A DNA stretch of 64,000 bases, taken from contig NZ_JOHR01000007.1 of assembly GCF_000719775.1 (NCBI RefSeq), positions 1-64,000 of the forward strand, read 5' to 3'. The stretch comes from Streptomyces sp. NRRL F-5135. GTDB lineage: Bacteria; Actinomycetota; Actinomycetes; Streptomycetales; Streptomycetaceae. The notes beneath the pieces are model-generated. The model was given only the letters and a program-made list of their open reading frames with translations. It did no database searches and had not been told where the DNA came from. Positions 1 through 9,183 of the stretch are shown one piece after another (positions within the stretch are counted from its first letter, which is position 1; the number at the start of each line of letters is the position of its first letter). A program made the position numbers and the translations under genes.

Positions 1-47
1 GTCCGGCAAGGCGGAGGAGGGAGGCGACGCAGGAGCGGAAGGGGCCT

Positions 48-78
48 CCCCTGGTCGAGCGAAGCCGAGACCTTGGGG
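48..78. repeat. Streptomyces-type intergenic hairpin repeat
   Basis: An imperfect inverted repeat with a GAAG-like loop: a CCCCTGGTCGAGC arm faces CCGAGACCTTGGGG. I recognise this as resembling a short palindromic element scattered through Streptomyces intergenic DNA; that is from memory. It lies just downstream of the PAC2 gene on that gene's strand and could act as a terminator. The rest of positions 1-170 shows no convincing gene. Confidence 0.5.
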
Positions 79-170
79 ATGACCGACGACAACGCCGCCA
101 GGCGCCGCCCATCGGCACGCGACGCCGCCCCACCTATCCGCGCGACCTCTAAGGTCCGCCGCCATGCGCC

Positions 171-1115
171 TCAGGCGCCGCCCTCGCCTTCCCGCTCCGC
201 CAGGAACCGCTCGAATTCACGGCCGATCTCATCGGCCGACGGCAGCTCCGCCGGCTCCGCGACCAGGTTGCCCCGCGTCTCCGCACCCGCGACGGCGTCG
301 TACTGATGCTCGAGCCCCTGCACCATCGACACCAGTTCCTCGTCGCCCTCGCCCAGTTGCCGCTCGATCTCGGTCTGGGTGCGCTGCGCCTGGGTGCGCA
401 GCGCGTGCGCGACGGTCGGCAGCACCAGGCCCGTCGCGGCGGTGATCGCCTCCAGGGCCGTCAGCGCCGCGTCGGGGTAGGCGGACCGGGCGACGTAGTG
501 CGGAACGTGCGCCGCGACACCGAGGACGTCGTGGTCCGACTCCATCAGCCGGTACTCCACGAGCGACTCAGCGCTGCCCGGGACCTGCGCCTCGTCGAAG
601 GGGCTGCGGTGGCCCGGCATCAGGTCGGTGCGGTTGCCGTGCGGGGTGACGCCGACCGGGCGAGTGTGCGGGACCCCCATCGGAATGCCGTGGAAATTGA
701 CCGAAAGGCGCACTCCCAGACGCTCCACGATCTGCCGGACGGCGAGCGCGAAGCGCTCCCACTCCACGTCCGGCTCGGGCCCCGACAGCAGCAGGAACGG
801 CGCGCCCGTGGCGTCCTGTACGAGCCGTACGTCGAGCGTCGGCGTCTCGTACCCGGCCCAGCGGTCACGCCGGAACGTCAACAGGGGGCGGCGGGCGCGG
901 TAGTCCACCAGTCTGTCGTGGTCGAAACGGGCCACCACCTGGTGGGGCAGCGACTCCAGCAGGTTCTCGACGATCTGATCGCCGGTCTCGCCCGCGTCGA
1001 TGTAGCCGTCGAAGTGGTACAGCATGACCAGGCCCGCCGACTCCTGCGCCAGAGCCATGTCGACAACGGCGAGGCCCTTGGGCTCCCATTCGTACAAACC
1101 CTGCGGATCAAGCAC
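171..1115 (-). CDS. PAC2 (proteasome assembly chaperone) family protein
   Basis: A 314-residue protein of the actinobacterial PAC2/DUF75 family, related to archaeal and eukaryotic proteasome-assembly chaperones; the role in actinomycetes is not settled. The N-terminus ([12 protein letters not shown]) and central segments such as [15 protein letters not shown] and [15 protein letters not shown] are typical of the family, and the C-terminal quarter is acidic and helical. I chose the GTG at 1115 because GAGGAG lies just upstream. The frame stays open about 41 codons further without a better ribosome site. It lies downstream of rpsA in the same orientation, separated by a strong terminator, so it is probably transcribed separately. 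No membrane segment or signal peptide is visible. Family assignment is fairly firm; function is unknown. Confidence 0.8.
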   Translation of the reverse strand: MLDPQGLYEWEPKGLAVVDMALAQESAGLVMLYHFDGYIDAGETGDQIVENLLESLPHQVVARFDHDRLVDYRARRPLLTFRRDRWAGYETPTLDVRLVQDATGAPFLLLSGPEPDVEWERFALAVRQIVERLGVRLSVNFHGIPMGVPHTRPVGVTPHGNRTDLMPGHRSPFDEAQVPGSAESLVEYRLMESDHDVLGVAAHVPHYVARSAYPDAALTALEAITAATGLVLPTVAHALRTQAQRTQTEIERQLGEGDEELVSMVQGLEHQYDAVAGAETRGNLVAEPAELPSADEIGREFERFLAEREGEGGA

Positions 1116-1239
1116 GGTTACCGCTCCTCCTCGATGTTCCTCTGGAGAACGCACCACGAGGCGCAAGCATTCCCCACGCACCGCGTATAGACGCGTGTCG
1201 TGGGGAGTGGGCCCGACAGGTCCCACGGGTAATCCCATG

Positions 1240-1276
1240 GGTAAGGCCCGCTCCCCCGAGGGGAACGGGCCTTACC
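1240..1276 (-). terminator. Terminator downstream of rpsA
   Basis: A perfect 17-bp inverted repeat (GGTAAGGCCCGCTCCCC and its complement) encloses a 3-nt loop, about 60 nt past the rpsA stop codon. There is no long U-tract, which is usual for Streptomyces terminators. Confidence 0.8.
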
Positions 1277-1336
1277 TTGAGGGCCATCAGCTCCGTCGGA
1301 TCCAAGGGGATCCGGGGAACTCCCGGGGCCTGAGCG

Positions 1337-2842
1337 TCAGCTCTGGCCGCCGGCCAGCTTCTCACGCAGCGCGGCGAGCGCCTCGTCCGACGCCAGGGCG
1401 CCGGAGTTGTCCGCCGACTCCGAGGAGTACGAACCACCCGAGGCGGCCGGAGCGCTGCCACCGCCGGCGGGCGCGCCCGCACCCTCGGCAGCGGCGGCCT
1501 CGTCGGCCTCGCGGGACTTGATGACCTGGGCCTGGTGCTGCTCGAAGCGCTGCTGCGCCTCCGCGTACTGGCCCTCCCACGCCTCGCGCTGGCTCTCGTA
1601 GCCCGGCAGCCAGTCGTTGGTCTCGGGGTCGAAGCCCTCGGGGTAGATGTAGTTGCCCTGGTCGTCGTAGGACGCGGCCATGCCGTAGAGCGTCGGGTCG
1701 AACTCGACCGAGGCCGGGTCGCTGCCGAAGGACTCGTTGGCCTGCTTCAGCGAGAGGCTGATGCGGCGGCGCTCCAGGTCGATGTCGATGACCTTGACGA
1801 AGATCTCGTCGTTGACCTGGACGACCTGCTCCGGGATCTCCACGTGGCGCTCGGCCAGCTCGGAGATGTGGACCAGGCCCTCGATGCCCTCGTCGACGCG
1901 GACGAACGCACCGAACGGAACGAGCTTGGTGACCTTGCCCGGGACGACCTGACCGATCTGGTGCGTGCGGGCGAACTGCTGCCACGGGTCTTCCTGCGTC
2001 GCCTTCAGCGACAGGGAGACACGCTCGCGGTCCATGTCGACGTCCAGGACCTCGACCGTGACCTCCTGGCCGACCTCGACGACCTCGGAGGGGTGGTCGA
2101 TGTGCTTCCAGGACAGCTCCGAGACGTGCACCAGACCGTCGACGCCGCCGAGGTCCACGAACGCACCGAAGTTGACGATCGAGGAGACGACGCCGGACCG
2201 GACCTGACCCTTCTGGAGGGTCGTGAGGAAGGTCTGGCGGACCTCGGACTGGGTCTGCTCCAGCCAGGCACGGCGGGACAGGACCACGTTGTTGCGGTTC
2301 TTGTCCAGCTCGATGATCTTGGCCTCGAGCTCCTTGCCCACGTAGGGCTGGAGGTCGCGGACACGACGCATCTCGACCAGCGAGGCCGGCAGGAAGCCAC
2401 GGAGGCCGATGTCGAGGATGAGACCACCCTTGACGACCTCGATGACCGTACCGGTGACGATCCCGTCCTCTTCCTTGATCTTCTCGATCGTGCCCCAGGC
2501 GCGCTCGTACTGGGCGCGCTTCTTGGAGAGGATGAGACGGCCTTCCTTGTCCTCCTTCTGGAGAACCAGGGCCTCGATCTCATCGCCCACGGCGACGACC
2601 TCGTTGGGGTCGACGTCGTGCTTGATCGACAGCTCGCGGGAAGGGATGACGCCTTCGGTCTTGTAACCGATGTCGAGCAGGACCTCGTCCCGGTCGACCT
2701 TCACGATGACGCCGTCGACGATGTCGCCGTCGTTGAAGTACTTGATCGTCTCGTCGATCGCGGCGAGGAAGGCTTCCTCGTTACCGATGTCGTTGACCGC
2801 AACCTGCGGGGTGGTGGCGGTGGTCTCGGTGCTGCTCGTCAT
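1337..2842 (-). CDS. rpsA: 30S ribosomal protein S1
   Basis: Ribosomal protein S1, 501 residues, binds mRNA on the small ribosomal subunit and helps initiation. Four S1/OB-fold RNA-binding domains run in tandem over roughly residues 35-365, visible as repeated blocks such as GAFVDLGGVDGLVHVSELSW and FGAFVRVDEGIEGLVHISE, each followed by V.V.VIDID/LDVD and RISLSLK strands. The protein is shorter than the six-domain E. coli S1, as usual in actinomycetes, and ends in an Ala/Gly/Ser-rich tail. I chose the ATG at 2842 (MTSSTETTATTPQVAV), the conserved Streptomyces N-terminus, with GGAG about 11 nt upstream. The gene has its own terminator and diverges from a methyltransferase gene. High expression is expected. 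Confidence 0.97.
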   Translation of the reverse strand: MTSSTETTATTPQVAVNDIGNEEAFLAAIDETIKYFNDGDIVDGVIVKVDRDEVLLDIGYKTEGVIPSRELSIKHDVDPNEVVAVGDEIEALVLQKEDKEGRLILSKKRAQYERAWGTIEKIKEEDGIVTGTVIEVVKGGLILDIGLRGFLPASLVEMRRVRDLQPYVGKELEAKIIELDKNRNNVVLSRRAWLEQTQSEVRQTFLTTLQKGQVRSGVVSSIVNFGAFVDLGGVDGLVHVSELSWKHIDHPSEVVEVGQEVTVEVLDVDMDRERVSLSLKATQEDPWQQFARTHQIGQVVPGKVTKLVPFGAFVRVDEGIEGLVHISELAERHVEIPEQVVQVNDEIFVKVIDIDLERRRISLSLKQANESFGSDPASVEFDPTLYGMAASYDDQGNYIYPEGFDPETNDWLPGYESQREAWEGQYAEAQQRFEQHQAQVIKSREADEAAAAEGAGAPAGGGSAPAASGGSYSSESADNSGALASDEALAALREKLAGGQS

Positions 2843-3198
2843 GTGGGAAAGGGCTCCGGTTACGGACATTGAGTCGTAGGTACTGCTACGCCGTGAGCCC
2901 GTATCGCCTCTGCAGAAACCGGACAGCCTAGGAAGCACCGGCCCAACGTGGTGGGGAGTGGCGCCTCGACAACCGAGGGGTCTTACATACAGATGCGAGC
3001 GCGGCTGCTACGTCTGAGGCGCGCAAGCCCGCAGCGCAACCTTTAGCATACGGGGGCAGCCGGGCACGGTCAATGCGCGAAGGCGCACACCCGGGGCGGA
3101 ACCTCACATAACCGGCACAATCCGCGTTCGATGAGGCCACGGCAGAGCTCTGCCGCGCCGTCACCGGCGCTCCCGATTCAACCACCTGCCAGCAGACT
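2843..3198. promoter_or_regulatory. Divergent intergenic region, rpsA / methyltransferase
   Basis: 356 nt between two divergent genes must hold promoters for both. It includes the least GC-rich stretch nearby, around 2985-3055. I see no confident -35/-10 pair, no RNA gene and no small coding sequence with a ribosome site. Confidence 0.4.
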
Positions 3199-4176
3199 AT
3201 GACGACGGAAACAATGATCCAAGAGCACGAATCCGCCGCGTCCGCGGCCCTCCCGACCGACGGCGCGACCGGCCCCGGAGCCGACCCCGCAGAGGCGCGG
3301 ACGGCGCCCGGCCCGCGTCATCCGACAGCGCACTCCCCGGCACTCGGCGCGGAGGCCGGCCCGGAAACCGACGCGGAACCCGAGGCGACCCGGCGCGCCA
3401 GCGGCACCGCGGAGAGCAGCCGGGCCAACCGGGGCTGGTGGGACAGGAACGCGGACGACTACCAGATCGAACACGGCACCTTCCTCGGTGACGACCGCTT
3501 CGTCTGGGGACCGGAGGGCCTCGACGAAGTCGAGGCCGGCCTGCTCGGCGACCCGGACTCCCTGCGCGGACGGGACGTCCTGGAGATCGGGGCGGGCGCG
3601 GCACAGTGCTCGCGCTGGCTAGCCGCGCAGGGCGCCCGGCCGGTGGCACTGGACCTCTCCCACCGCCAGCTCCAGCACGCGCTGCGGATAGCCGAGGGCC
3701 ACTCCCTGGCGTTCCCGCTGGTCGAGGCGGACGCGGGCGCGCTGCCCTTCCGGGACGGGTCGTTCGACCTCGCGTGCTCCGCATATGGCGCGATTCCGTT
3801 CGTCGCCGACCCCGTGGCCGTCTTCCGCGAGGTGCGGCGGGTCCTGCGGCCGGGCGGTCGCTGGGTGTTCTCCGTGACGCATCCCGTCCGCTGGGCGTTC
3901 CCGGACGAGCCCGGGCCCGAAGGCCTCCAGGTGGCCGCCTCGTACTTCGACCGCACTCCCTATGTCGAGCAGGACGAGGCGGGACACGCCGTGTACGTGG
4001 AACACCACAGGACGCTCGGCGACCGGGTGCGGGACGTGGTGGCGGCCGGCTTCCGGCTGGTCGACCTGGTCGAGCCGGAGTGGCCGTCCTGGAACACCCA
4101 GGAATGGGGCGGCTGGTCCCCGCTGCGGGGAAACCTGATCCCCGGCACGGCGATCTTCGTCTGCGAACGGGACTGA
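3199..4176 (+). CDS. Class I SAM-dependent methyltransferase
   Basis: A 325-residue putative methyltransferase. The first 75 residues or so are low-complexity (Ala/Gly/Pro/Glu-rich) and probably disordered. The folded part begins at RGWWDRNADDYQIEHG and has the SAM motif VLEIGAGAAQCSRWLA (motif I), the acidic strand end ALDLSHRQL, then PFRDGSFDLACSAYG (motif post-I/II) and the RVLRPGGRWVFSVTHP strand of UbiE-like enzymes. The substrate cannot be read from sequence. The ATG at 3199 is taken as start; a second in-frame ATG at 3214 is an alternative. The hrpB gene begins only 4 nt after the stop, so the two are almost certainly co-transcribed and translationally coupled. Confidence 0.85.
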   Translation: MTTETMIQEHESAASAALPTDGATGPGADPAEARTAPGPRHPTAHSPALGAEAGPETDAEPEATRRASGTAESSRANRGWWDRNADDYQIEHGTFLGDDRFVWGPEGLDEVEAGLLGDPDSLRGRDVLEIGAGAAQCSRWLAAQGARPVALDLSHRQLQHALRIAEGHSLAFPLVEADAGALPFRDGSFDLACSAYGAIPFVADPVAVFREVRRVLRPGGRWVFSVTHPVRWAFPDEPGPEGLQVAASYFDRTPYVEQDEAGHAVYVEHHRTLGDRVRDVVAAGFRLVDLVEPEWPSWNTQEWGGWSPLRGNLIPGTAIFVCERD

Positions 4177-4180
4177 GCGG

Positions 4181-6958
4181 GTGATCCGTACCGACGCCCT
4201 CGGGGGGCTGCCCGTGCGCACCGCCCTGCCCGCGCTCGCCCGGGCCCTCGACGACCATGGCTGCGCGGTGCTGTGCGCGCCTCCGGGAACGGGCAAGACG
4301 ACGCTCGTGCCGCCCGCGCTGGCGGGGCTGCTGGACGGGCCACAGGACGGAACGCCGGTCGGGGCGCCGGGGCCGGGGGCGGCGCCGGGCGGGCTGTCGC
4401 ACGGTGGTCCCGTACGGCGCGTGGTCGTGGCCGAGCCCCGGCGCATCGCGGCGCGCGCGGCGGCGCGCCGGATGGCCTGGCTGCTCGGGGAGCGCGTCGG
4501 GGAGCGCGTGGGATTCACCGTGCGCGGGGAGCGGGTGGTGGGGCGCGACACGGTGGTGGAGGTGGTGACCACCGGTGTGCTGCTCCAGCGGCTGCAGCGC
4601 GACCAGGAGCTCGCCGGGGTCGATGTGGTGATCCTGGACGAGTGCCACGAGCGGCATCTGGACGCGGACACGGTCGCCGCCTTCCTGCTGGACATACGCG
4701 CCACGCTGCGGCCCGGGCTGCGGATCGTGGCGGCCTCGGCGACGACCGACGTGGCCGGGTGGTCGCGTCTGCTGGACGGCGCGCCGGTGGTGCAGGCGGC
4801 GGGCGCCACGCATCCGGTGGAGGTGATCCACGCGCCGCCCTCGCGGCCCGTACGGCCGCCGCACGGCATGCGGGTGGATCCTGCGCTGCTGACCCACGTG
4901 GCCTCGGTCGTCCGGCGGGCGCTCGCCGAACGGGACGGTGACGTGCTCTGCTTCCTGCCGGGTGTCGGGGAGATCGGCCGGGTGGCGAGCCTGCTGGACG
5001 GGCTGGACGCCGAGGTGTTCCAGGTGCACGGGCGGGCTCCGGCCGCGACGCAGGACGCGGTTCTGGCGGGTGCCGCGCCGGCCGGGGACGGTGGCCCCGG
5101 CCGGCGCCGGGTGGTGCTGGCCACGTCCGTGGCCGAGTCGAGTCTGACGGTGCCGGGCGTCCGGATCGTGGTGGACGCGGGGCTCGCCCGGGAGCCCCGT
5201 ACCGACCACGCGCGGGGGCTCGGCGCGCTCACGACCGTGCGGGTCTCCCGGGCAGGCGCCCGGCAGCGGGCCGGACGTGCCGGGCGCGAGGCCCCCGGGA
5301 CGGTGTACCGCTGCTGGTCGGAGGCCGAGGACACGCGGCTGGTGCCCTTCCCCGCCCCGGAGATCAAGGTCGCGGACCTGACGGCGTTCGCGCTCCAGGC
5401 CGCGTGCTGGGGCGATCCCACCGCGCGGGGACTCGCCCTGCTGGACCCGCCGCCGGCCGGGGCCCTGGCGGCGGCGCGCTCGGTCCTGACGGCGATCGGC
5501 GCGGTGGAACCCGCCGGGAGTTCCGAGAGCGCGACGGACGGCGGCCGGGTCACGGACCGGGGGGCGCGGATGGCCGGGCTCGGGCTGCATCCACGGCTCG
5601 CGCGGGCGCTGATCGACGGCGCGCGGCAGGTGGGCGTGCACCGGGCGGCGGAGGTGGTGGCGCTGCTGAGCGAGGAGCCCCCGAGGTCCTACGGGGACGA
5701 CGTGGCGGCGGTCTGGCGCGCGGTGCGACGGGGCGGGGACGCCTACGCGGCACGCTGGCGGCAGGAGGTACGACGGCTGTCCGCGGCGGTGTCGTCGCGG
5801 GTGGAGCGGGGCGAGCGGCCGGACGGAGCGCCCTATGGCGGTGCGACCGAAGGCGGAGCGGCTGTCGGCGGGAGAGCCGACGCGGCGACGGCCGACGCCG
5901 GCACGGCCGACGCCGGGGGGCACGTCGGCGGAAGGCGCGGCACCGAAGCGCACGGCGGCGAGGCGGCCGGCGCCGGGGCGGCGGGGCTGTCGGACGACGC
6001 GGTCGCCGGGCTGGTGGTGGCGCTGGCGTTCCCCGAGCGGGTGGCACGGGCCCGGGGCGAGGGCGCGTACCTGATGGTTTCCGGCACCGCCGCCGAGCCG
6101 GCCGGGGCATCGCGGCTGCGCGGCGTGCCGTGGCTGGCGGTGGCGGTCGCGGACCGGCCCGCGACGGCCGCGACGGCCCGGATCCGGCTCGCGGCCGTCA
6201 TCGACGAGGACACCGCCCGGTCGGCCGCCGGACGGCTGCGGGTGACGGGCGAGGAGGTGCGCTGGGAGGACGGCGACGTCGTCGCGCGGGAGGCCGAACG
6301 CCTCGGCGCGGTCGACCTGTCCGTACGCCCTCTGAACACGCCGGAGCCGCGCCTGGTGCGCGCGGCCCTGCTGGAGGGGCTACGCCGTGAGGGGCTCGGC
6401 CTGCTGCGCTGGTCGCGGGAGGCGCGGGGGCTGCGCGAGCGGCTCGCCTTCCTGCACCGGGAGCTGGGCGCGCCCTGGCCGGACGTGTCGGACGGGGCGC
6501 TGCTGGCACGCGCGGGCGAGTGGCTGGAGCCCGAACTGTCCGCGGCCCGCCGTCGAGCCGATCTGGCCGCGGTCGACGGGGGCCAGGCGCTGCGCCGGCT
6601 GCTGCCGTGGGCGAGCGGGGAGGCGGCTCGCCTGGACGAACTGGCGCCGGAACGCATCGAGGTGCCCAGCGGCTCACGGGTCCGGGTGGAGTACGGCGGA
6701 CCGCAGCCCGTACTGGCCGTGAAGCTCCAGGAGTTGTTCGGACTGCGCCGGACGCCGGAGGTCGCGGGCGTGCCGGTGCTGGTGCACCTGCTCTCCCCCG
6801 CGGGCCGCCCGGCGGCGGTGACGGCGGACCTGGCATCGTTCTGGCGGGAGGGCTACCGGGCCGTGCGGGCGGAGCTGCGCGGCCGGTACCCCCGCCACCC
6901 CTGGCCGGAGGATCCGACCACGGCCACGGCGACCCGTCGCACGAACAACCGCCGCTGA
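4181..6958 (+). CDS. hrpB: ATP-dependent RNA helicase HrpB
   Basis: A DEAH-type helicase of the HrpB family, 925 residues from a GTG start. Motif I is APPGTGKTT, motif II is DECHER (a DExH box), motif III is ASATT, and motif VI is QRAGRAGREAPGTVYR. The C-terminal half carries the HrpB-specific domains, including PWLAVAVADR and the final FWREGYRAVRAELRGRYPRHPWPEDP signature. A Gly/Ala/Asp-rich low-complexity insertion at about residues 545-605 is absent from enterobacterial HrpB and is probably a flexible linker. The cellular role of HrpB is poorly known. It is coupled to the upstream methyltransferase gene. Confidence 0.93.
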   Translation: MIRTDALGGLPVRTALPALARALDDHGCAVLCAPPGTGKTTLVPPALAGLLDGPQDGTPVGAPGPGAAPGGLSHGGPVRRVVVAEPRRIAARAAARRMAWLLGERVGERVGFTVRGERVVGRDTVVEVVTTGVLLQRLQRDQELAGVDVVILDECHERHLDADTVAAFLLDIRATLRPGLRIVAASATTDVAGWSRLLDGAPVVQAAGATHPVEVIHAPPSRPVRPPHGMRVDPALLTHVASVVRRALAERDGDVLCFLPGVGEIGRVASLLDGLDAEVFQVHGRAPAATQDAVLAGAAPAGDGGPGRRRVVLATSVAESSLTVPGVRIVVDAGLAREPRTDHARGLGALTTVRVSRAGARQRAGRAGREAPGTVYRCWSEAEDTRLVPFPAPEIKVADLTAFALQAACWGDPTARGLALLDPPPAGALAAARSVLTAIGAVEPAGSSESATDGGRVTDRGARMAGLGLHPRLARALIDGARQVGVHRAAEVVALLSEEPPRSYGDDVAAVWRAVRRGGDAYAARWRQEVRRLSAAVSSRVERGERPDGAPYGGATEGGAAVGGRADAATADAGTADAGGHVGGRRGTEAHGGEAAGAGAAGLSDDAVAGLVVALAFPERVARARGEGAYLMVSGTAAEPAGASRLRGVPWLAVAVADRPATAATARIRLAAVIDEDTARSAAGRLRVTGEEVRWEDGDVVAREAERLGAVDLSVRPLNTPEPRLVRAALLEGLRREGLGLLRWSREARGLRERLAFLHRELGAPWPDVSDGALLARAGEWLEPELSAARRRADLAAVDGGQALRRLLPWASGEAARLDELAPERIEVPSGSRVRVEYGGPQPVLAVKLQELFGLRRTPEVAGVPVLVHLLSPAGRPAAVTADLASFWREGYRAVRAELRGRYPRHPWPEDPTTATATRRTNNRR

Positions 6959-7006
6959 GGCGCCGGCGCGGGCGTCCCGTACGCCACCGGCCTGCCGTAC
7001 CCGTAC

Positions 7007-7046
7007 GTACCGGGCGGGCGCCCACGCTCGTCGGCCCGCCCGGTAC
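7007..7046. terminator. Bidirectional terminator between hrpB and lytic transglycosylase genes
   Basis: A perfect 13-bp inverted repeat, GTACCGGGCGGGC and its complement, with a 14-nt loop. It lies between two convergent genes and can serve both strands. Confidence 0.7.
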
Positions 7047-7134
7047 GGCGCCTGGCGTCGCCCGGCGCCGCGGCGTCTCCCGCTGCCGGCCGGACGGCGC
7101 TGCTTCTCCAGCACCGCCCTGGCCCGACGGGCCG

Positions 7135-8934
7135 TCAGGCGGCCGGTTCCCCGGTCGGCTCCTCGGACGGACCGCCGGCCGGTTCGCCGGCGACCTTCAG
7201 CTCGATGGTCAGCGTCCCGCCGCCCTCGGTCTCCAGGCGCAGCAGGAACGTGCCCGTCGTGGTGTCGGCGAAGATCTCCGGAAGCCGCAGGACACCGTTC
7301 TCGTCGGTCGTGAGGCCGGTCAGCTCGCGGGTCGGACTGCCGTCGGCGCCCTTGAAGTAGGGGCCCTTGTCCAGCGGGGCAGCACCGCCTTCGGAGGTGA
7401 TCACCGCGGTCGCCGCCACCTTCGGCGCGGCGGCCTGCCGGTACGTGGCCGTGGCCTCGACCCGGTCGGTGAACGCCGTGCCGGGCGCGGCCGTCAGAGC
7501 CGTGTCACCGTCGGCGGTCAGGGCGTCGGCCTGGCGGGCGGTGACGGTCGCCGTCTGGTCCAGGACCGCGACGTCCTTGACCGCGGCCGTGGCCCGTACG
7601 GTGAACTTCCCCGTCCGCTCGCCCGCTTGGAGGGTCAGCGCGGTCGCCACTCCGTCCTTGCCGGTGGGGACGAGGACCTGGAGCTTGCCGCCGGTGAACC
7701 GCGTGTCCGTGTCACCCACGATCTGGAAGCGCACCGGCACACCGGCGACGGGGCGGCCGTCCGCGTCCACGGCACGCACGGCGGCGCGCTCGGTGAACTG
7801 GCCTCCGGCCATGGCGGTGAGCGCGGCCTTACCGGCCTTCTCGATGCGCTTGACGACGGGCGTCTCGGGCGTCTCGGGCTTTTCGGGTGTGCTGGGCGGG
7901 GTGGGCGTCTGGGAACCGCCGCCCGGAGGCGGCGTGGTCGGGCCGCCGCCGGGGGTGGACGGGCCGGTGCTCCCGCCGCCCGGCTCGGGTGACGACGGGC
8001 CGGGGGCGCTGGGCGTGCCGGGGCTCGGCGAGGCGCCCGGCGTCGTGGCGCCGGTGGCCGGGCCCGCGCCGGTACCGGGGCTCGGCGACGGCGACGCCGA
8101 CGGGCCGGGGTCGGCGGGGCCGGTGCCCACGGGCAGCACGCCCGTGCCGTCCGGTACCTCGTGCGTGCCCTTCTTGTAGTACTCGAACCAGGTCAGGACC
8201 GTGTTCAGGTACTCCTGCGAGTGGTTGTAGCTGAGGATGGCCCGGTCGAGGTCGGCCTGGACCGACAGGTCGCGGCTCCCGGCACACAGGTAGTTCGCCG
8301 CCGCGAGCGCCGCGTCGTAGATGTTGTTGGGATCCCTGCGACCGTCGCCGTTCGCGTCCTGGCCCCACTTGTCCCACGTGGACGGGATGAACTGCATCGG
8401 CCCGACCGCGCGGTCGTGCGTGGAGTCGCCGTCGAACTCCCCGTTGTCGGTGTCGGGGATGTTCGCGAATCCGTTGCCGTTGAGCACCGGGCCGAGAATT
8501 GGCGAGATCGTGGTGCCGCCCGCGTCCACCCGGCCGCCGCGCGCCTGGCCCGACTCGACCTTTCCGATGGCGGCGAGGAGTTGCCAGGGGAGGTTGCAGC
8601 CCGGCTTGGACTTCGCGAGTTCCTTCTCCGCCTGCTTGTACGCGGCGAGAACCGTGGCCGGGATGCCCGCTTCCGCCGGCCCGGTGACCGGCAGGTCCGT
8701 CGAGGTGCCCGGCTTGTCGGGCGTGGTGAGCGGCGGAAGCTCCGTGTAGTACGGGGAGTTGCCGGTGGCGGACGAGTCGGGCGGCGGGGTGTCGTCGGCC
8801 GACTGTGTGCCGCCGCCCGCGCCGGTGGGGAGGGCGCCGGGGGCCTGGGAGGCGGAGAGCGCCGCGATGGCGGCCGCGGCCACCGCCGTGGTCGTAGCGG
8901 TCCTGCGCAGTCGGCGGCCGAATTGAGCTGCCAT
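7135..8934 (-). CDS. Secreted lytic transglycosylase with C-terminal Ig-like region
   Basis: A 599-residue exported peptidoglycan hydrolase. Residues 1-35 are a signal peptide (RRLRR, then an Ala-rich hydrophobic core). Residues about 90-265 form an MltB/SLT-like transglycosylase domain: PWQLLAAIGKVESGQA holds the probable catalytic Glu127, followed by GPMQFIPSTWDKWG and NIYDAALAAANYLC. A long Pro/Ser/Gly/Thr linker (about 275-365) suited to spanning cell wall leads to a region of about 200 residues (VDADGRPVAGVPVRFQIVG) resembling bacterial Ig-like folds. Such enzymes cleave the MurNAc-GlcNAc bond to give anhydromuropeptides. GGGAGG precedes the ATG at a good distance. No c-di-AMP riboswitch was recognised in the short upstream region. 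Confidence 0.88.
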   Translation of the reverse strand: MAAQFGRRLRRTATTTAVAAAAIAALSASQAPGALPTGAGGGTQSADDTPPPDSSATGNSPYYTELPPLTTPDKPGTSTDLPVTGPAEAGIPATVLAAYKQAEKELAKSKPGCNLPWQLLAAIGKVESGQARGGRVDAGGTTISPILGPVLNGNGFANIPDTDNGEFDGDSTHDRAVGPMQFIPSTWDKWGQDANGDGRRDPNNIYDAALAAANYLCAGSRDLSVQADLDRAILSYNHSQEYLNTVLTWFEYYKKGTHEVPDGTGVLPVGTGPADPGPSASPSPSPGTGAGPATGATTPGASPSPGTPSAPGPSSPEPGGGSTGPSTPGGGPTTPPPGGGSQTPTPPSTPEKPETPETPVVKRIEKAGKAALTAMAGGQFTERAAVRAVDADGRPVAGVPVRFQIVGDTDTRFTGGKLQVLVPTGKDGVATALTLQAGERTGKFTVRATAAVKDVAVLDQTATVTARQADALTADGDTALTAAPGTAFTDRVEATATYRQAAAPKVAATAVITSEGGAAPLDKGPYFKGADGSPTRELTGLTTDENGVLRLPEIFADTTTGTFLLRLETEGGGTLTIELKVAGEPAGGPSEEPTGEPAA

Positions 8935-9016
8935 GTGTCTGGTCCCTCCCTTGGCCGGCTGTTCGCGCTCCCCGCGCGAGACTCAGGCGACCCTACGTCA
9001 ACTCCCGGCGCCGGCA

Positions 9017-9028
9017 CACCGATCGGTG
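9017..9028. promoter_or_regulatory. 12-bp palindrome upstream of the lytic transglycosylase gene
   Basis: The perfect palindrome CACCGATCGGTG lies about 85 nt upstream of the start codon. A TAGGGT hexamer, a possible -10 element on the minus strand, lies between it and the gene near 8990. Candidate operator only. Confidence 0.3.
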
Positions 9029-9183
9029 ACGGGTTTTCACCACTTCGCCACCGGGCCGTCCTCCGTGTGCCGCGCGCCCCTCGCGCCGCCCTCCGCGCGA
9101 GGGCGTCCCGGTAGCGGCGCGCACACCCCGGCCCGGCGGTCGTCGGTACGGCCGCCTCGATACGGCGGTCCGGGTACGACCCG

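Noticed and set aside
8935..9183. c-di-AMP (ydaO) riboswitch upstream of the lytic transglycosylase gene
   Set aside because: The leader is short and I could not recognise the conserved core; only a 12-bp palindrome is evident.
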